Source of the DNA: Pyrinomonadaceae bacterium
Lineage (GTDB): Bacteria; Acidobacteriota; Blastocatellia; Pyrinomonadales; Pyrinomonadaceae
Direction: 5' to 3'
DNA length: 64,000 nt
Assembly: GCA_014534425.1 (NCBI GenBank)
Contig: JACVRN010000011.1
Location: forward strand, 1-64,000
The notes under the pieces were generated by a model. That model saw only the letters and a list, made by a program, of their open reading frames with translations. It had not been told where the DNA came from and ran no database searches. The position numbers were made by a program, and so were the translations under genes. Below, piece by piece: positions 1-9,672 of the stretch. How positions within the stretch are numbered: the stretch's first letter is position 1; each line of letters begins with the position of its first letter.

Positions 1-21
1 ACCGTAGGACAACACAAGTCT

Positions 22-102
22 GTACCGCCTGCGGTAGCGGGCGGGTTTTACTTTGTCATAACGCTGGCTCAACTAATACCCGCCCGCTACCGCAGGCGGT
101 AC
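22..102. repeat. 25-bp perfect intergenic inverted repeat
   Basis: Positions 22-46 and 78-102 are exact reverse complements (core GCCTGCGGTAGCGGGCGGG), separated by 31 bases. Transcribed, this gives a very stable hairpin just ahead of the first gene. It belongs to a class of long intergenic palindromes found several times in this window, each with its own sequence. Confidence 0.85.
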
Positions 103-131
103 TGACCTGTTTTCTAATAACGGCGCTCTTT

Positions 132-1181
132 GTGCTCATCATCTTGTGCGCTGCTATGGGAAGCGCGGGGCAGCCTGTGCAGGATTCAAGGGCTGCTGAT
201 GGGCTGGCTCTTCCTTCGGAGAAGCATCTGCGTAACGTGCGGCAGTTGACCTTCGGCGGCGAGAACGCCGAAGCCTATTTTAGCGGCGACGGCGCGTCGC
301 TTATCTTTCAATCCAAGCGGGACGGGCGAGAGTGCGACCAGATTTACACTATGCGCGTGGACGGCTCGGGCACGCGCATGGTCTCGACCGGACGCGGGCG
401 CACGACCTGCTCCTACTTCTTCCCTAAACGAGAGCGCATTCTTTACTCTTCGACACACGAGGGCAATGAGAAGTGCCCTACGCCGCCGGACTTTTCGCGC
501 GGCTACGTGTGGCCGATTTATCCTTCGTACGACATTTATACTGCCAGGCCGGACGGCACGGACTTGAAGCGGCTGACGGCGACGCCGGGTTATGACGCGG
601 AGGCGACCGTCTCCACGGACGGACGTAAAATCGTGTTCACTTCCATGCGGGACGGCGACCTGGACATCTATAGTATGGACGCTTCCGGCAGGAACGTGCG
701 GCGATTGACGAGCGAGCTTGGCTATGACGGCGGGCCATTCTTTTCGCGCAACGGCAAACAGATAGTTTATAGAGCCTTTCATCCGAAGACTGCGGCGGAA
801 GTGGCTCGCTACAAACAGCGCCTTGCGGAGAATTTGATAGAGCCGAATGTTTTTGAAATCTGGGTGATGAACGCGGACGGCACGAACAAGCGGCAGGTGA
901 CGAATCTCAAGGCGGCGAGCTTTGCGCCCTATTTCTTACCGGACGGCAAGCGCATCATCTTCGCCTCGAACGTTAATGACCCGAAGGGGCGCAACTTCGA
1001 CCTCTACGTGATTAACTTGGACGGTACGGGGTTGGAGCGCATCACTTACAACGAAACCTTTGACGGCTTCCCAATGTTCTCGCCCGACGGAAAGCTTCTG
1101 GTCTTCGCCTCCAACCGCAACGCCAAAGTGCGCGGCGAAACGAACATCTTCATAGCCGACTGGAATGACAGCGTTCAGTAG
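132..1181 (+). CDS. TolB-like beta-propeller secreted protein
   Basis: The protein of about 349 residues is built of WD40-like/PD40 repeats: short blades such as DIYTARPDGTDLKRLT, DIYSMDASGRNVRRLT and DLYVINLDGTGLERIT recur from about residue 100 to the end. This is the TolB propeller pattern seen in many exported acidobacterial proteins, usually a protein-protein interaction scaffold. The N-terminus is hydrophobic (FVLIILCAAMGSAG), consistent with a signal peptide, but it has no basic residues after the GTG at 132. The frame stays open upstream into the palindrome, so the true start may be a few codons earlier. The M28 peptidase gene starts directly after the stop, which suggests one transcript. 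No catalytic residues are visible. Confidence 0.75.
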   Translation: MLIILCAAMGSAGQPVQDSRAADGLALPSEKHLRNVRQLTFGGENAEAYFSGDGASLIFQSKRDGRECDQIYTMRVDGSGTRMVSTGRGRTTCSYFFPKRERILYSSTHEGNEKCPTPPDFSRGYVWPIYPSYDIYTARPDGTDLKRLTATPGYDAEATVSTDGRKIVFTSMRDGDLDIYSMDASGRNVRRLTSELGYDGGPFFSRNGKQIVYRAFHPKTAAEVARYKQRLAENLIEPNVFEIWVMNADGTNKRQVTNLKAASFAPYFLPDGKRIIFASNVNDPKGRNFDLYVINLDGTGLERITYNETFDGFPMFSPDGKLLVFASNRNAKVRGETNIFIADWNDSVQ

Positions 1182-1182
1182 C

Positions 1183-3105
1183 ATGCATAAAAATCTTCTT
1201 CGCGCTTCTCTGGTACTTCTTTTGGCTGTCGGCGTTGTGGCGCAGCAAAGGCGAGCGGATGTTGCTGTGCCGAGCGCGGAGCGTTTGCGCGAGGATGTGA
1301 CGTTTCTTGCTTCGGACAAGCTCGAAGGGCGAAGGACTGGGACAGAGGGCGCACGCCTTGCGGCTGAATACATAGTGCGTGCGTTTGCTCGTTCTAAGTT
1401 GCGCCCCGCAGGTTCAATCGCAGGCGAAGACCGGCGTTACGTGCAGCCGTTTCCCTTCGTCGCGGGCGTGGAGTTGGGAAAAAGCAACGCTATGAGTTTT
1501 ACGCAGCGCGGCGTAATCGCGGACGGGCCGACGACGACCGCGACATCGTCTGCCGTAGCCAGGAACGAAATCTCGCTAGACATGCGGCTCGGCGAAGACT
1601 GGATGCCGCTAGGCTTTTCCGCGAACGGAAAGCTCTCGAACGCGAATATGACTTTTGTGGGCTACGGCATCGCCGCGAAGGATTTGAATTACGACGATTA
1701 CGGGGGCTGGAACGTGAAGGGAAACATAGCCGTGGCGTTTGCGGGCACGCCCGACGGCGACAACCCGCACGGGAGATTCCAGCGTTATGCGGACGTGCGT
1801 TGGAAGGCGATTGCCGCGCGCGAGGCCGGAGCGGTGGCCCTGGTAGTCGTCGCGCGCGAAGAGAATTTCAAGGAGGATAGATTGTCGCGCCTTCGCTATG
1901 ACAATAGCGCTGGCGACGCAGGGCTTCCCGTCGTAGCCGTCTCAAGACAGGTCGCCGCGCGCATCCTTGCGGGGCTGGGGCTTACGCGCTCGCTTGACGA
2001 TTTGGAACAGATAGCTCGCGCCGCCAACTCGCCTAGCGGCCAGGGCGGAGGCAACGCTCCGGTTCCAAAAGACCTGGCATTTCTGCTCGCGGGTTGCAGC
2101 CTCTCGCTTTCAGTAGACATAGTGCGGCGCAATGCGCCTGCCTCAAACGTCGTAGGCATACTCGAAGGCTCAGACCCGCAGTTGAAGAACGAGGCGATTG
2201 TCATAGGCGCGCATTACGACCACCTGGGGCGCGGCGGCGAAGGGAGCCTCGCGCAGAAAGAGGGCGAAGTTCATCACGGCGCAGACGACAATGCTTCGGG
2301 CGTTGCAGGGATGCTTGAGCTTGCGCGGCTCTTTTCAAAGCAGAGGCCGCGCCGCACAATAGTCTTCGTAGCTTTCAGTGGCGAGGAAGAAGGCTTGCTA
2401 GGCTCTAACTATTACGTCAATCATCCGGCTGTGCCGCTTGCGCGAACCGTGGCGATGATTAACATGGATATGATAGGGCGCTTGAAGGAGAACAAGCTTT
2501 TGGTGGGCGGCGTAGGCACGGCTCAGGAGTGGCGCACATTAATTGGAAACATCTCGGCCTCTACCGCACAGCCCTTCGCGCTCACCCTGACCGAAGACGG
2601 TTACGGGCCGAGCGACCACTCGTCTTTCTACGCCAAACAGATTCCGGTGCTCTTCTTCTGGACAGGCACGCACGCCGATTATCACAAGCCTTCGGACACG
2701 GCGGACAAGATTGATTACGAAGCGGAAGCGCGCATTGTCCACTTCATCTACCGGCTGGTGCGCTCTCTGGATGAAGCCGAGCGACGTCCCACCTTCGCGG
2801 TCGCAAAGAGCGACAGCAGCCAGGGGCAAGCCATGGGCTTTAGAGTTTATCTTGGCACGATTCCGAATTACGCGGATTCAAACGAGGGTCTCAAACTGGA
2901 CGGCGTGCGCGAGGGTTCGCCTGCGGAGAAAGCGGGGCTGAAGGCCGGTGACGTGATTATCAAACTGGCCGGACACGATGTGCGTAACGTTTATGACTAC
3001 ACATACATCCTGGGCGAGATGAAGGCCGGACAGGAATACGAATTAGAAGCCTTACGCGGCGGGAAACCGCTCAAGCTCAAAATCACCCCGACGGCTAGAA
3101 AATAG
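1183..3105 (+). CDS. M28-family zinc peptidase with C-terminal PDZ domain
   Basis: Secreted metallopeptidase of about 640 residues. It has a signal peptide (MHKNLLRASLVLLLAVGVVAQ), a PA-like insert around residues 150-290, then the M28 catalytic domain with its expected zinc ligands in order: the GAHYDHLG His, GADDNASG Asp, FSGEEEG Glu pair, INMDMIG Asp and a late His in HADYHKPSD. A PDZ domain fills roughly the last 90 residues (EGSPAEKAGLKAGDVIIKLA). Family members release amino acids from peptide N-termini in the periplasm or outside the cell. I start at 1183, directly after the previous stop; an ATG at 1165 would overlap the upstream gene by 17 bases. Probably co-transcribed with the propeller gene. 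Confidence 0.9.
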   Translation: MHKNLLRASLVLLLAVGVVAQQRRADVAVPSAERLREDVTFLASDKLEGRRTGTEGARLAAEYIVRAFARSKLRPAGSIAGEDRRYVQPFPFVAGVELGKSNAMSFTQRGVIADGPTTTATSSAVARNEISLDMRLGEDWMPLGFSANGKLSNANMTFVGYGIAAKDLNYDDYGGWNVKGNIAVAFAGTPDGDNPHGRFQRYADVRWKAIAAREAGAVALVVVAREENFKEDRLSRLRYDNSAGDAGLPVVAVSRQVAARILAGLGLTRSLDDLEQIARAANSPSGQGGGNAPVPKDLAFLLAGCSLSLSVDIVRRNAPASNVVGILEGSDPQLKNEAIVIGAHYDHLGRGGEGSLAQKEGEVHHGADDNASGVAGMLELARLFSKQRPRRTIVFVAFSGEEEGLLGSNYYVNHPAVPLARTVAMINMDMIGRLKENKLLVGGVGTAQEWRTLIGNISASTAQPFALTLTEDGYGPSDHSSFYAKQIPVLFFWTGTHADYHKPSDTADKIDYEAEARIVHFIYRLVRSLDEAERRPTFAVAKSDSSQGQAMGFRVYLGTIPNYADSNEGLKLDGVREGSPAEKAGLKAGDVIIKLAGHDVRNVYDYTYILGEMKAGQEYELEALRGGKPLKLKITPTARK

Positions 3106-3106
3106 T

Positions 3107-3178
3107 GTAGGGGCAGGGACAAGTCCTCTGCTCGCTTTCTGATTAACGTGCGGGCAGAGGACTTGTCCCTGCCCCTAC
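3107..3178. repeat. 25-bp perfect intergenic inverted repeat
   Basis: Positions 3107-3131 and 3154-3178 are perfect reverse complements (core GGGGCAGGGACAAGTCC). The hairpin lies between convergent genes and could end transcription from both sides, although no U tract follows. One arm reappears at 15811-15828, so this is a dispersed family. Confidence 0.85.
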
Positions 3179-3188
3179 TCACTTCTAT

Positions 3189-3575
3189 TTACCAGCGAGG
3201 CTCGCGGTTGTTGCGACCGCCACCGCCGCCGCCGCCGCCACCGTAGCCGCCTCTATCGCCGCGATTACCGCCACGGTCGCCACCGCCACCACCGCGATAA
3301 CCGCCACCGCCACCGCCACCGCGCTCTGTGCGCGGACGGGCTTCGTTGACCGTCAGGTTGCGACCGTTGAACTCCTTGCCGTTGAATTGCTCTATGGCGG
3401 CTTGTGCTTCTTCCTGCGTAGCCATCTCTACGAAGCCGAAGCCGCGCGAGCGCCCCGTCTCCCGATCTTCAATGACTGAAGCCGATTCGACTGTTCCTGC
3501 CTGCGAGAATAGTTCGCGCAGTTCTTCCTGAGTAGTGCGGAAAGAGAGATTCCCCACGTAAAGTTTCGTAGCCAT
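3189..3575 (-). CDS. RRM-domain glycine-rich RNA-binding protein
   Basis: 128-residue protein. Residues 1-80 form a single RNA recognition motif with both signature strands: RNP2 (KLYVGNLS) at the start and RNP1 ([10 protein letters not shown]) near residue 45. The tail of about 45 residues is almost entirely Gly, Arg and Asp (repeats of GGYGGGGGG type), as in cyanobacterial and eukaryotic glycine-rich RNA-binding proteins. Such proteins bind single-stranded RNA and are often cold- or stress-related. The start at 3575 is right at the RRM edge, so no extra N-terminal domain is missing. It stands alone on the minus strand. About 560 bases upstream, to position 4138, hold no convincing gene, only the palindrome at 3882-3962. 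Confidence 0.92.
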   Translation of the reverse strand: MATKLYVGNLSFRTTQEELRELFSQAGTVESASVIEDRETGRSRGFGFVEMATQEEAQAAIEQFNGKEFNGRNLTVNEARPRTERGGGGGGGYRGGGGGDRGGNRGDRGGYGGGGGGGGGRNNREPRW

Positions 3576-3881
3576 TCTTTATCTGATCCTTATTGGTAAA
3601 GGAAGCGCGGGCTTAATGGTTGAATCACCGACAGCGAAGGCGGGGAGCACTCTTACCCTTACGGCGACCCGCGACGCGCCCGTTTGCTCTGACCAAACTA
3701 GCGAGAGCGGCTTCTAACAAGTTAACAAACAGGGCCTCACTCTCTCCTCTTGAGCCGGTCGTCGCTTTTCGGTCACAGGACTGAGCGCTACCAGAATCGG
3801 CTGGCGCGCGAGAGCAGGAATCTAACAGAGCGAAGTATGCCCCACATCCAGCCGTAAACGCAAGAGAGAAGACAGGCGGGA

Positions 3882-3962
3882 GATGGGGGTTAGGGGTTGG
3901 GGTTTGGTAACTGAAAGACAAATTGATTTTCTTTCCCCAGCCCCCAACCCCTAACCCCCATC
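3882..3962. repeat. 21-bp G-rich/C-rich inverted repeat
   Basis: Positions 3882-3902 and 3942-3962 are exact reverse complements made of GGGGTT-like units (GATGGGGGTTAGGGGTTGGG). The G-rich arm could also form a G-quadruplex on the plus strand. It lies in the otherwise empty interval 3576-4138 upstream of the kinase gene. Confidence 0.8.
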
Positions 3963-4138
3963 CTAGATTTATCTTGAAATCCCTGCGGCTTTGGAGGAAA
4001 ATAACTGCCGAAATGAATTTTCGCTCTCTCTCTCTGGAATCCTTTCAGCCGCGCTCGACTCAAAGGCGGCCCGCATAAGGTTTAACTTCTTCTACTCTCT
4101 CTCGTTCGGAGACCCGAAGAAAGCGCTTAGGAAATGCA

Positions 4139-7100
4139 ATGACCGGCCAAGTTATATCCCATTACCGCATGCTTGAGAGGCTAGGCGAAGGCGGAATGGG
4201 CGTGGTCTACCTTGCCGAAGACCTGCACCTGGGGCGCAAGGTTGCCATCAAATTTCTAAACAAAACCACGGACGAGCACCATTACCGCGCGCGTTTTCTC
4301 AGAGAAGCGCGCTCGGTCTCAATGCTCAGCCACCACAACATAGCCACCATCTTCGAGTACGGCGAGGCGGAGGACGGCCAGCCCTTCATAGTCATGGAAC
4401 TGGTCAAGGGCGAAGACCTCTCAGACCTGCTCTACAAAGGCGAACTGACCTTAAAGCGCGCCGTTGAGATTATAGAGGCCGTGGCCGAAGCCTTGAGCGA
4501 GGCTCACGAGAGCGGCATAGTCCACCGCGACATCAAGCCTTCGAACGTCATAGTCAACGAGCGCGGCGTCGTCAAGGTGCTGGATTTCGGTTTGGCGAAG
4601 CAGTACGACGAAGATGAAATGACGGCTGACCCGGATGCTCAAACGCTTTTGGCTACGAGGACGCGCAGTGGCGTGGTCGTGGGCACGCCGCTTTATCTCT
4701 CGCCCGAACAGGCCACGGGCGCGCACGTTGACCCACGAAGCGACATCTTCGCCTTGGGCGCTCTGCTCTACGAGTGCATAGCGGGCCGTCCCGCCTTCTC
4801 TGGACGTAGCGTGCTTGAGATAGGCGCGCAGGTCATACACGTTGACCCGCCGCCGCCTTCGAAATTCAACCCGCGCGTTCCGCCGGAGCTTGACCGCATC
4901 ACCCTGAAGGCGCTGGCAAAGCGGCCCGAAGCCCGTTATCAATCGGCGCTGGCGATGCTCAAAGACCTGCACGCCGTACGCGAGAAGCTCAAGGATGAAG
5001 TTGTGCTGACCAGGAGGCTCGTCGAGCCGCAACACAGCATGCGCTCAAGCGCGCTCAGAACCATCTCCGAGACCATGCGCCGCCCGCGCGTCTCCATCTT
5101 CACTCTGCTGATAGTTGTCGCCGCCATAGGTCTTTCCGCCTTAGCCATAGTGCAACTGACGCGACCGCGCGTTCACATGCCGACACCTGAAGCGAAGCAG
5201 TGGTATGACCGTGGGACTGATGCTTTGCGCGACGGCGCGTTCTACAGGGCAAGCACGCTGCTTGAGAACGCGGTCAAAGCCGACCCGAAGTTCGCGCTGG
5301 CGCACGCGCGGCTGGCGGAAAGCTGGATGGAGCTTGATTATTCGGAGCGCGCCGCGCAGGAGATGTTGACAGTTAAGCAACTCGTCCCCGATAGCTCCGT
5401 CCTTCCGAAGATTGATGCGCTCTATCTGGATGCCGTGACGGCTACCGTGACGCGCGACTTTGTCGGAGCCATCAAGAACTATCAGGAGATAGTCGAGCGC
5501 TCGCCCGCCTCAGAGAAGGCGCAAGCCTACGTGGATTTGGGGCGCGCTTATCAGAACAAAGAGGAGATAGAAAAAGCCATAGAGAGTTATCGCAAAGCTA
5601 CAGACCTTAACCTGGAATACCCCACGGCCTTCCTGCGCGTCGCCGCTCTTTACAGCCGCAAGCAGGAAGTACAGAGCGCCAACGCTTCGCTCGATCGCGC
5701 CGAAGCCCTTTATCAACAACTGGGCAGCGTTGAAGGACGAACGGAGGTGCTTTACCAGCGCGGCAACCTGCTGAGAGGGATGGGCAATCTGGAAGCGGCG
5801 CGCGAGCAGTTGCAGCGTGCGCTTGAGATGGCGCGCACCACAGGCAACGAGTCGCAGCAGATTTATGCGGCGCTGGACATCAGCCGCGTTCTGTCCAGGC
5901 AAGGCCAGATTGTGAAGGCGCAGGAGTATGCCAGCGACGCCGTGGAGTTCGCACAGCAGCGAGGGCTTGAGAATCTTGCGACGAGCGGGCTGATAAATCT
6001 TGGGCTTGTTTACCAGGAGCGCTCGGAATACGGCGAGGCGGAAAAATATTTCAAGCAGGCGCTTGAATTTTCGCGCCGCAACAAGGCGCACCTGCGCGAA
6101 GCCATCAGTCGTTTAAATCTTGGCGGTCTCTACATTCAACAGTCGCGCGCCGATGACGGCCTCCCTCTGATTCAGCAGGCGCTGGCCTTTTTTCAGCAGG
6201 GAAATTATCTGCGGCTCATAGGGCCTTGCCTGACGAACATCGCTCGCGCCAATCGACAGAAGGGTGATTACGAGGCAGCGCTCGAAGCTCTTCAGCAGAA
6301 GCAGAAGCTGGACGAGCAAGCGAACAGCCAGTCCGACCTCGCGTTCACCTACGGCGAAATAGGCGCAGTCCTGGCCGAGCAGGAAAATCTGCCGGAAGCG
6401 CTGAACTATTACGAAAAGAGTTACCTGATATACAAGCAACAAAACAGTGGCTTGAATCTCAATTACAATCTTATCAATCGCGCAAATCTCTTCTGGCGAC
6501 TGGGGCGCTACGACAAGGCGCGCGAAGCCCTTTCGACTGCGTTCGCGGTCGTCAGCCAACCCGACAGCTACAACAAGTCTCTGGTCGCGGAGACATATTT
6601 GAACTACGCGCAGATGGCGCTGAGCGAGCGCCGTTTCCCCGAAGCCATAGCCAGGGCCAAGCAAACTCTGGACGCGGCGGGCACACAATACGCAAGCTTC
6701 GCCATCACGGCCAAGTACACGCTCTGCCTGGCCGAGGTCTATTCGGGGATGAAGCGCGAAGGATTGGGCGCGTGCGAAGAAGCTGTGACGATGGCCGCGC
6801 GCTCCGGCGATGACGGGCTGCTCTCAAGAGCCATGATGGCACAGGCCGAAGCTCAATCGGAAAGCGGAGACGGAGCGAGCGCGCTCAATAATGTTATGCG
6901 TGTGCAGCCGAAGCTGTCTCGCGCCGGACAACAGGAATCGGAATGGCGCGCATGGCTTGTAGCCTCGCGGGCTAGCCAGCGCCAGGGCGATGAAAACGCA
7001 GCCGAACAACAACTGCAAAGGGCTGCTCAACTGCTCTCACAATTGAAACAAAAGTGGGGGACGGAAGGCTTTCAGTTCTACGCAGAGCGTCCCGACATAC

Positions 7101-7156
7101 AACTGTCCATCAAGCAACTCGGCAAAGCATTTACTGCCGACGCGCAAAATAATTAG
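4139..7156 (+). CDS. Ser/Thr protein kinase with transmembrane segment and TPR repeats
   Basis: 1005-residue receptor-like kinase. Residues 8-270 are a PknB-type (Hanks) kinase with the glycine loop [10 protein letters not shown], Lys in VAIKFL, catalytic loop [13 protein letters not shown], and the activation-segment end [10 protein letters not shown], so it should be active. One transmembrane helix follows at about residues 318-340 ([17 protein letters not shown]). The remaining ~660 residues are tetratricopeptide repeats (for example [20 protein letters not shown]), placed outside the membrane if the kinase is cytoplasmic. This kinase-TM-TPR architecture is frequent in Acidobacteria. A small repeat peptide gene follows 19 bases later and is probably in the same transcript; it may be a substrate, but that is inference. 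Confidence 0.92.
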   Translation: MTGQVISHYRMLERLGEGGMGVVYLAEDLHLGRKVAIKFLNKTTDEHHYRARFLREARSVSMLSHHNIATIFEYGEAEDGQPFIVMELVKGEDLSDLLYKGELTLKRAVEIIEAVAEALSEAHESGIVHRDIKPSNVIVNERGVVKVLDFGLAKQYDEDEMTADPDAQTLLATRTRSGVVVGTPLYLSPEQATGAHVDPRSDIFALGALLYECIAGRPAFSGRSVLEIGAQVIHVDPPPPSKFNPRVPPELDRITLKALAKRPEARYQSALAMLKDLHAVREKLKDEVVLTRRLVEPQHSMRSSALRTISETMRRPRVSIFTLLIVVAAIGLSALAIVQLTRPRVHMPTPEAKQWYDRGTDALRDGAFYRASTLLENAVKADPKFALAHARLAESWMELDYSERAAQEMLTVKQLVPDSSVLPKIDALYLDAVTATVTRDFVGAIKNYQEIVERSPASEKAQAYVDLGRAYQNKEEIEKAIESYRKATDLNLEYPTAFLRVAALYSRKQEVQSANASLDRAEALYQQLGSVEGRTEVLYQRGNLLRGMGNLEAAREQLQRALEMARTTGNESQQIYAALDISRVLSRQGQIVKAQEYASDAVEFAQQRGLENLATSGLINLGLVYQERSEYGEAEKYFKQALEFSRRNKAHLREAISRLNLGGLYIQQSRADDGLPLIQQALAFFQQGNYLRLIGPCLTNIARANRQKGDYEAALEALQQKQKLDEQANSQSDLAFTYGEIGAVLAEQENLPEALNYYEKSYLIYKQQNSGLNLNYNLINRANLFWRLGRYDKAREALSTAFAVVSQPDSYNKSLVAETYLNYAQMALSERRFPEAIARAKQTLDAAGTQYASFAITAKYTLCLAEVYSGMKREGLGACEEAVTMAARSGDDGLLSRAMMAQAEAQSESGDGASALNNVMRVQPKLSRAGQQESEWRAWLVASRASQRQGDENAAEQQLQRAAQLLSQLKQKWGTEGFQFYAERPDIQLSIKQLGKAFTADAQNN

Positions 7157-7175
7157 CCCCAAAGGAGAGTGAAAA

Positions 7176-7388
7176 ATGGCTGAAGAAACACCAGATCAAT
7201 CTACGGATCAAACGTCGACCACGACGAATGAAACCACATCCGATGTTGATCTCTACAGCGACAACACGACAACGACAGTGACCTCAGACCCGCCGACGGG
7301 CGGCAGTGGCACAGGAAGCGGAGGCATAACTACGACCTCCGACTCTGACCCGCCGACGGGCGGAAGCGGCACCGGAAGCGGCGGATAA
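7176..7388 (+). CDS. 70-residue Thr/Ser/Gly-rich repeat peptide
   Basis: Short gene with a good ribosome site (AAAGGAGAG about 8 bases before ATG). The peptide starts acidic and Thr/Ser-rich (MAEETPDQSTDQTSTTTNE) and ends with two copies of SDPPTGGSGTGSGG, repeated at DNA level with few changes. It has no signal peptide, membrane segment or cysteine. It is 19 bases behind the TPR kinase, which suggests co-expression, and convergent with a flavoenzyme gene. Possible roles are a kinase substrate or a leader-core peptide for modification; neither is shown. I do not recognise a named family. Confidence 0.6.
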   Translation: MAEETPDQSTDQTSTTTNETTSDVDLYSDNTTTTVTSDPPTGGSGTGSGGITTTSDSDPPTGGSGTGSGG

Positions 7389-7437
7389 TTCAGATCGAAC
7401 ACGGTCAGGATAAAAGAACAGGGCGCGGGTGGTTCAT

Positions 7438-9162
7438 CTAGGAACCGTTCGCGCCCTGAGTATTTTTGTAGAGGCGTACGTGGCGTGCGAACTCTGCGGC
7501 TGGTTCTCCTTCAGGCCCGGACGGTTCGGGCAAAGCGCCTTGCATCTTGCCTCGTCTTTCCTGAAGCACAACGCCTGCGACCTGTGTGAGCCACCAGAAG
7601 GTGCCGCGAGCGCCGAGGTGTTCGCGCATGCGCTGGAAGATGCGCGGGTAAAGCTTGGCCGTGCGGCTCAATAGATTCTTGAGTGTCGTCCAGGTCATGC
7701 GGCCCTGAAACATCTCTCGCCTGACGCGCTCGTCCAAATCATGCAGCGCGGCCATCACCGCGTTCAAAGTCTCGTTGACGGCAGAGGGCGCGCTCTTTGA
7801 AGTCGGCCTCAGGAATTCAGCGAGGCCGGACATTTGCGCCACGCGCGGCTCTTCTCTGTTAATCTCCGCAAGCGATGACGCATCGAGCAGGTCTGCTTTG
7901 AGCGCAAGGTCTGTGAGATGCGTCAGGCGCTTCAGGTTTCGCACGAAGGAGCCGAAGCCGAAGGCAAGCGGGCTGGTGATTGCGGCGACAGCGCCTCCGC
8001 CCAGTAGCATCACGCGCTCGTAGGATGTGACGCGTTGCGCGCTCAACCCGTATTGATGCGAGCTTGGAAGAAAGCCGAAGACGGGACGCTTGACCTGCCA
8101 CTGCGCGCCCGTGCGCTTGTAGCGCGAAACAGTCTCGAAGTATCGCTCAAACAGCGCGAGCAGCGATTTGTCTGCGGGCGAATCCACTGCGTCGAAGAAG
8201 AAGAGGCAGGTGGTGTATTCGTCGCGCGCAGGATTTCCGGCCAAGCCCTCCCAGATTAACTGTCTATGAGCGGAAGCATCCTCGTTGCTGACAAGAATCT
8301 CGCCCACTCGAAAATCGACCTTCTCCGGCTCGTCGCCCCGCACAAAGCCGCGAGCAACGGTGCCGACCGTGGGGCAGACGTGCGTGATTGCCTGATGGCT
8401 GTTCAACTGCCGCCCGACGCTCGATTCCGAACCCGTGGCGTCTATGAAGAGGCGAGCGGCGAACAGCCTTCGCCTTTTTGTGCGCGCGTCTTCGGTCTCA
8501 ACCGTCACGCGATGCGGCTCTACGTAGACGCGCACCATGCGCTGGCCGTCAATCAAAGCCGATTCGGTCTCAGAGGCTTTTATCTTCGATGCGGCAAGCT
8601 GTAGCAGTTTGTCAGCATCAAGAGCCACGTCCAGAACGCCGCTCATCCACAGGGCGGGAGTCTTAACGCGTGACGTTGCGTCGTGGAACTTGACGAAGCC
8701 GGAACGATAACGATTGACGACCGCGCCTTCCGTTTCTTCTTTAGTGAAAAGCCCCGCGCGCTCGAATTCCCGTAGGTCTTCGTTCGAGAGATTCAGGTCG
8801 CGGCTGGCGCGTCCGACCGCTTGCGCGTCAAAGACCATAACGCGCCGTTTATAGAGCGAAGCCATCACGCTCGCGTGCAGAAGTCCCAGGACGCCTCCCG
8901 CATAAATAATCTCGAATTCGGCTTCAACCTCCAGCCTTGAAGGCGGCGCGCCTCGTACAATTACCTCTTCAACGGGCTGGCGTCCGCCCCAGGGTGTCAT
9001 CTGGTGACGCCAGCGCGCATCCATCTCCCAGATAGTTCTGAGCCACGCTTCGCGGTCTGCGAGCGCGCCGAAATTCGCCACCGTCAGGGGATACTGCCTG
9101 CGAAAATCCGCAAGCTCGGGCGCGTGCCGCCCCTGAGGCGATTTAATTCCACCAGCAGTCAT
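7438..9162 (-). CDS. FAD-dependent oxidoreductase, lycopene-cyclase/halogenase-like
   Basis: 574-residue protein with a flavoprotein Rossmann start near residue 85 (FEIIYAGGVLGLLHASVMAS, a loosened GxGxxG), a conserved FIDATGSES segment in the middle and a late nucleotide-binding stretch (VMLLGGGAVAAITSPLAFGFG). This layout is shared by lycopene cyclases, geranylgeranyl reductases and flavin-dependent halogenases. I see no clear WxWxIP motif, which argues against a tryptophan halogenase. Substrate unknown. Residues 1-80 precede the flavin domain and are unassigned. The gene is convergent with the small repeat peptide gene. Confidence 0.7.
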   Translation of the reverse strand: MTAGGIKSPQGRHAPELADFRRQYPLTVANFGALADREAWLRTIWEMDARWRHQMTPWGGRQPVEEVIVRGAPPSRLEVEAEFEIIYAGGVLGLLHASVMASLYKRRVMVFDAQAVGRASRDLNLSNEDLREFERAGLFTKEETEGAVVNRYRSGFVKFHDATSRVKTPALWMSGVLDVALDADKLLQLAASKIKASETESALIDGQRMVRVYVEPHRVTVETEDARTKRRRLFAARLFIDATGSESSVGRQLNSHQAITHVCPTVGTVARGFVRGDEPEKVDFRVGEILVSNEDASAHRQLIWEGLAGNPARDEYTTCLFFFDAVDSPADKSLLALFERYFETVSRYKRTGAQWQVKRPVFGFLPSSHQYGLSAQRVTSYERVMLLGGGAVAAITSPLAFGFGSFVRNLKRLTHLTDLALKADLLDASSLAEINREEPRVAQMSGLAEFLRPTSKSAPSAVNETLNAVMAALHDLDERVRREMFQGRMTWTTLKNLLSRTAKLYPRIFQRMREHLGARGTFWWLTQVAGVVLQERRGKMQGALPEPSGPEGEPAAEFARHVRLYKNTQGANGS

Positions 9163-9369
9163 AAAAAGAGAGCTTTACCTCAACGCTTCTGTGCCTTCAA
9201 AAAAGAGGCCCCGGCGAGCGCCCGTTCCATGCAAATCAAAAACCTTCAGAGCACTTGGAAAATGTAAACGCGAGTGTACCCGAAAACAGGATAAAAGGAA
9301 AAGAACAGAGGTCAGAGGGTAGAGGTCGAGTCGAGAATCTTTCTTTTAACTATCCTCTGACTTCCGCTT

Positions 9370-9645
9370 TCACGCTCTGCTTCTTGAGACGAGGCTGATG
9401 ATGGCGACGAAGATGGCGGAGCCTATGATTGACCAGATAATTGGAAAGCGCGTGCCGCCTATGTTTATAGGGAAGAGTTCCGGCAATCCCATCTGGCGCG
9501 CAATCCACATTCCTATCAGCGCGCCTATGAAGCCGAGCGCGATTGAGACCAGACAGCCGCCGTGCGAATAACCACTGATGGCGCGTCCGATAGAACCGCA
9601 AACCCCCGCGATGAGAAGCAGAATAAGTAAATCAACGAGCGTCAT
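9370..9645 (-). CDS. GlsB/YeaQ/YmgE-family small membrane protein
   Basis: 91-residue protein with three hydrophobic helices and the family pattern of glycine-rich turns (GVCGSIGRAISGY, ALGFIGALIGMWIAR). This transglycosylase-associated protein family is made of short inner-membrane proteins linked to envelope stress; their biochemical role is unsettled. A ribosome site (AGGAGAAGG on the minus strand) precedes the ATG. It lies 27 bases downstream of the DUF1326-type gene and probably shares its transcript. Confidence 0.85.
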   Translation of the reverse strand: MTLVDLLILLLIAGVCGSIGRAISGYSHGGCLVSIALGFIGALIGMWIARQMGLPELFPINIGGTRFPIIWSIIGSAIFVAIISLVSRSRA

Positions 9646-9672
9646 AAGATTACCTTCTCCTTTGCGATGCTT

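Noticed and set aside
3625-3921. 98-residue minus-strand frame before the kinase gene
   Set aside because: It overlaps the G/C palindrome, has no ribosome site and no protein features.
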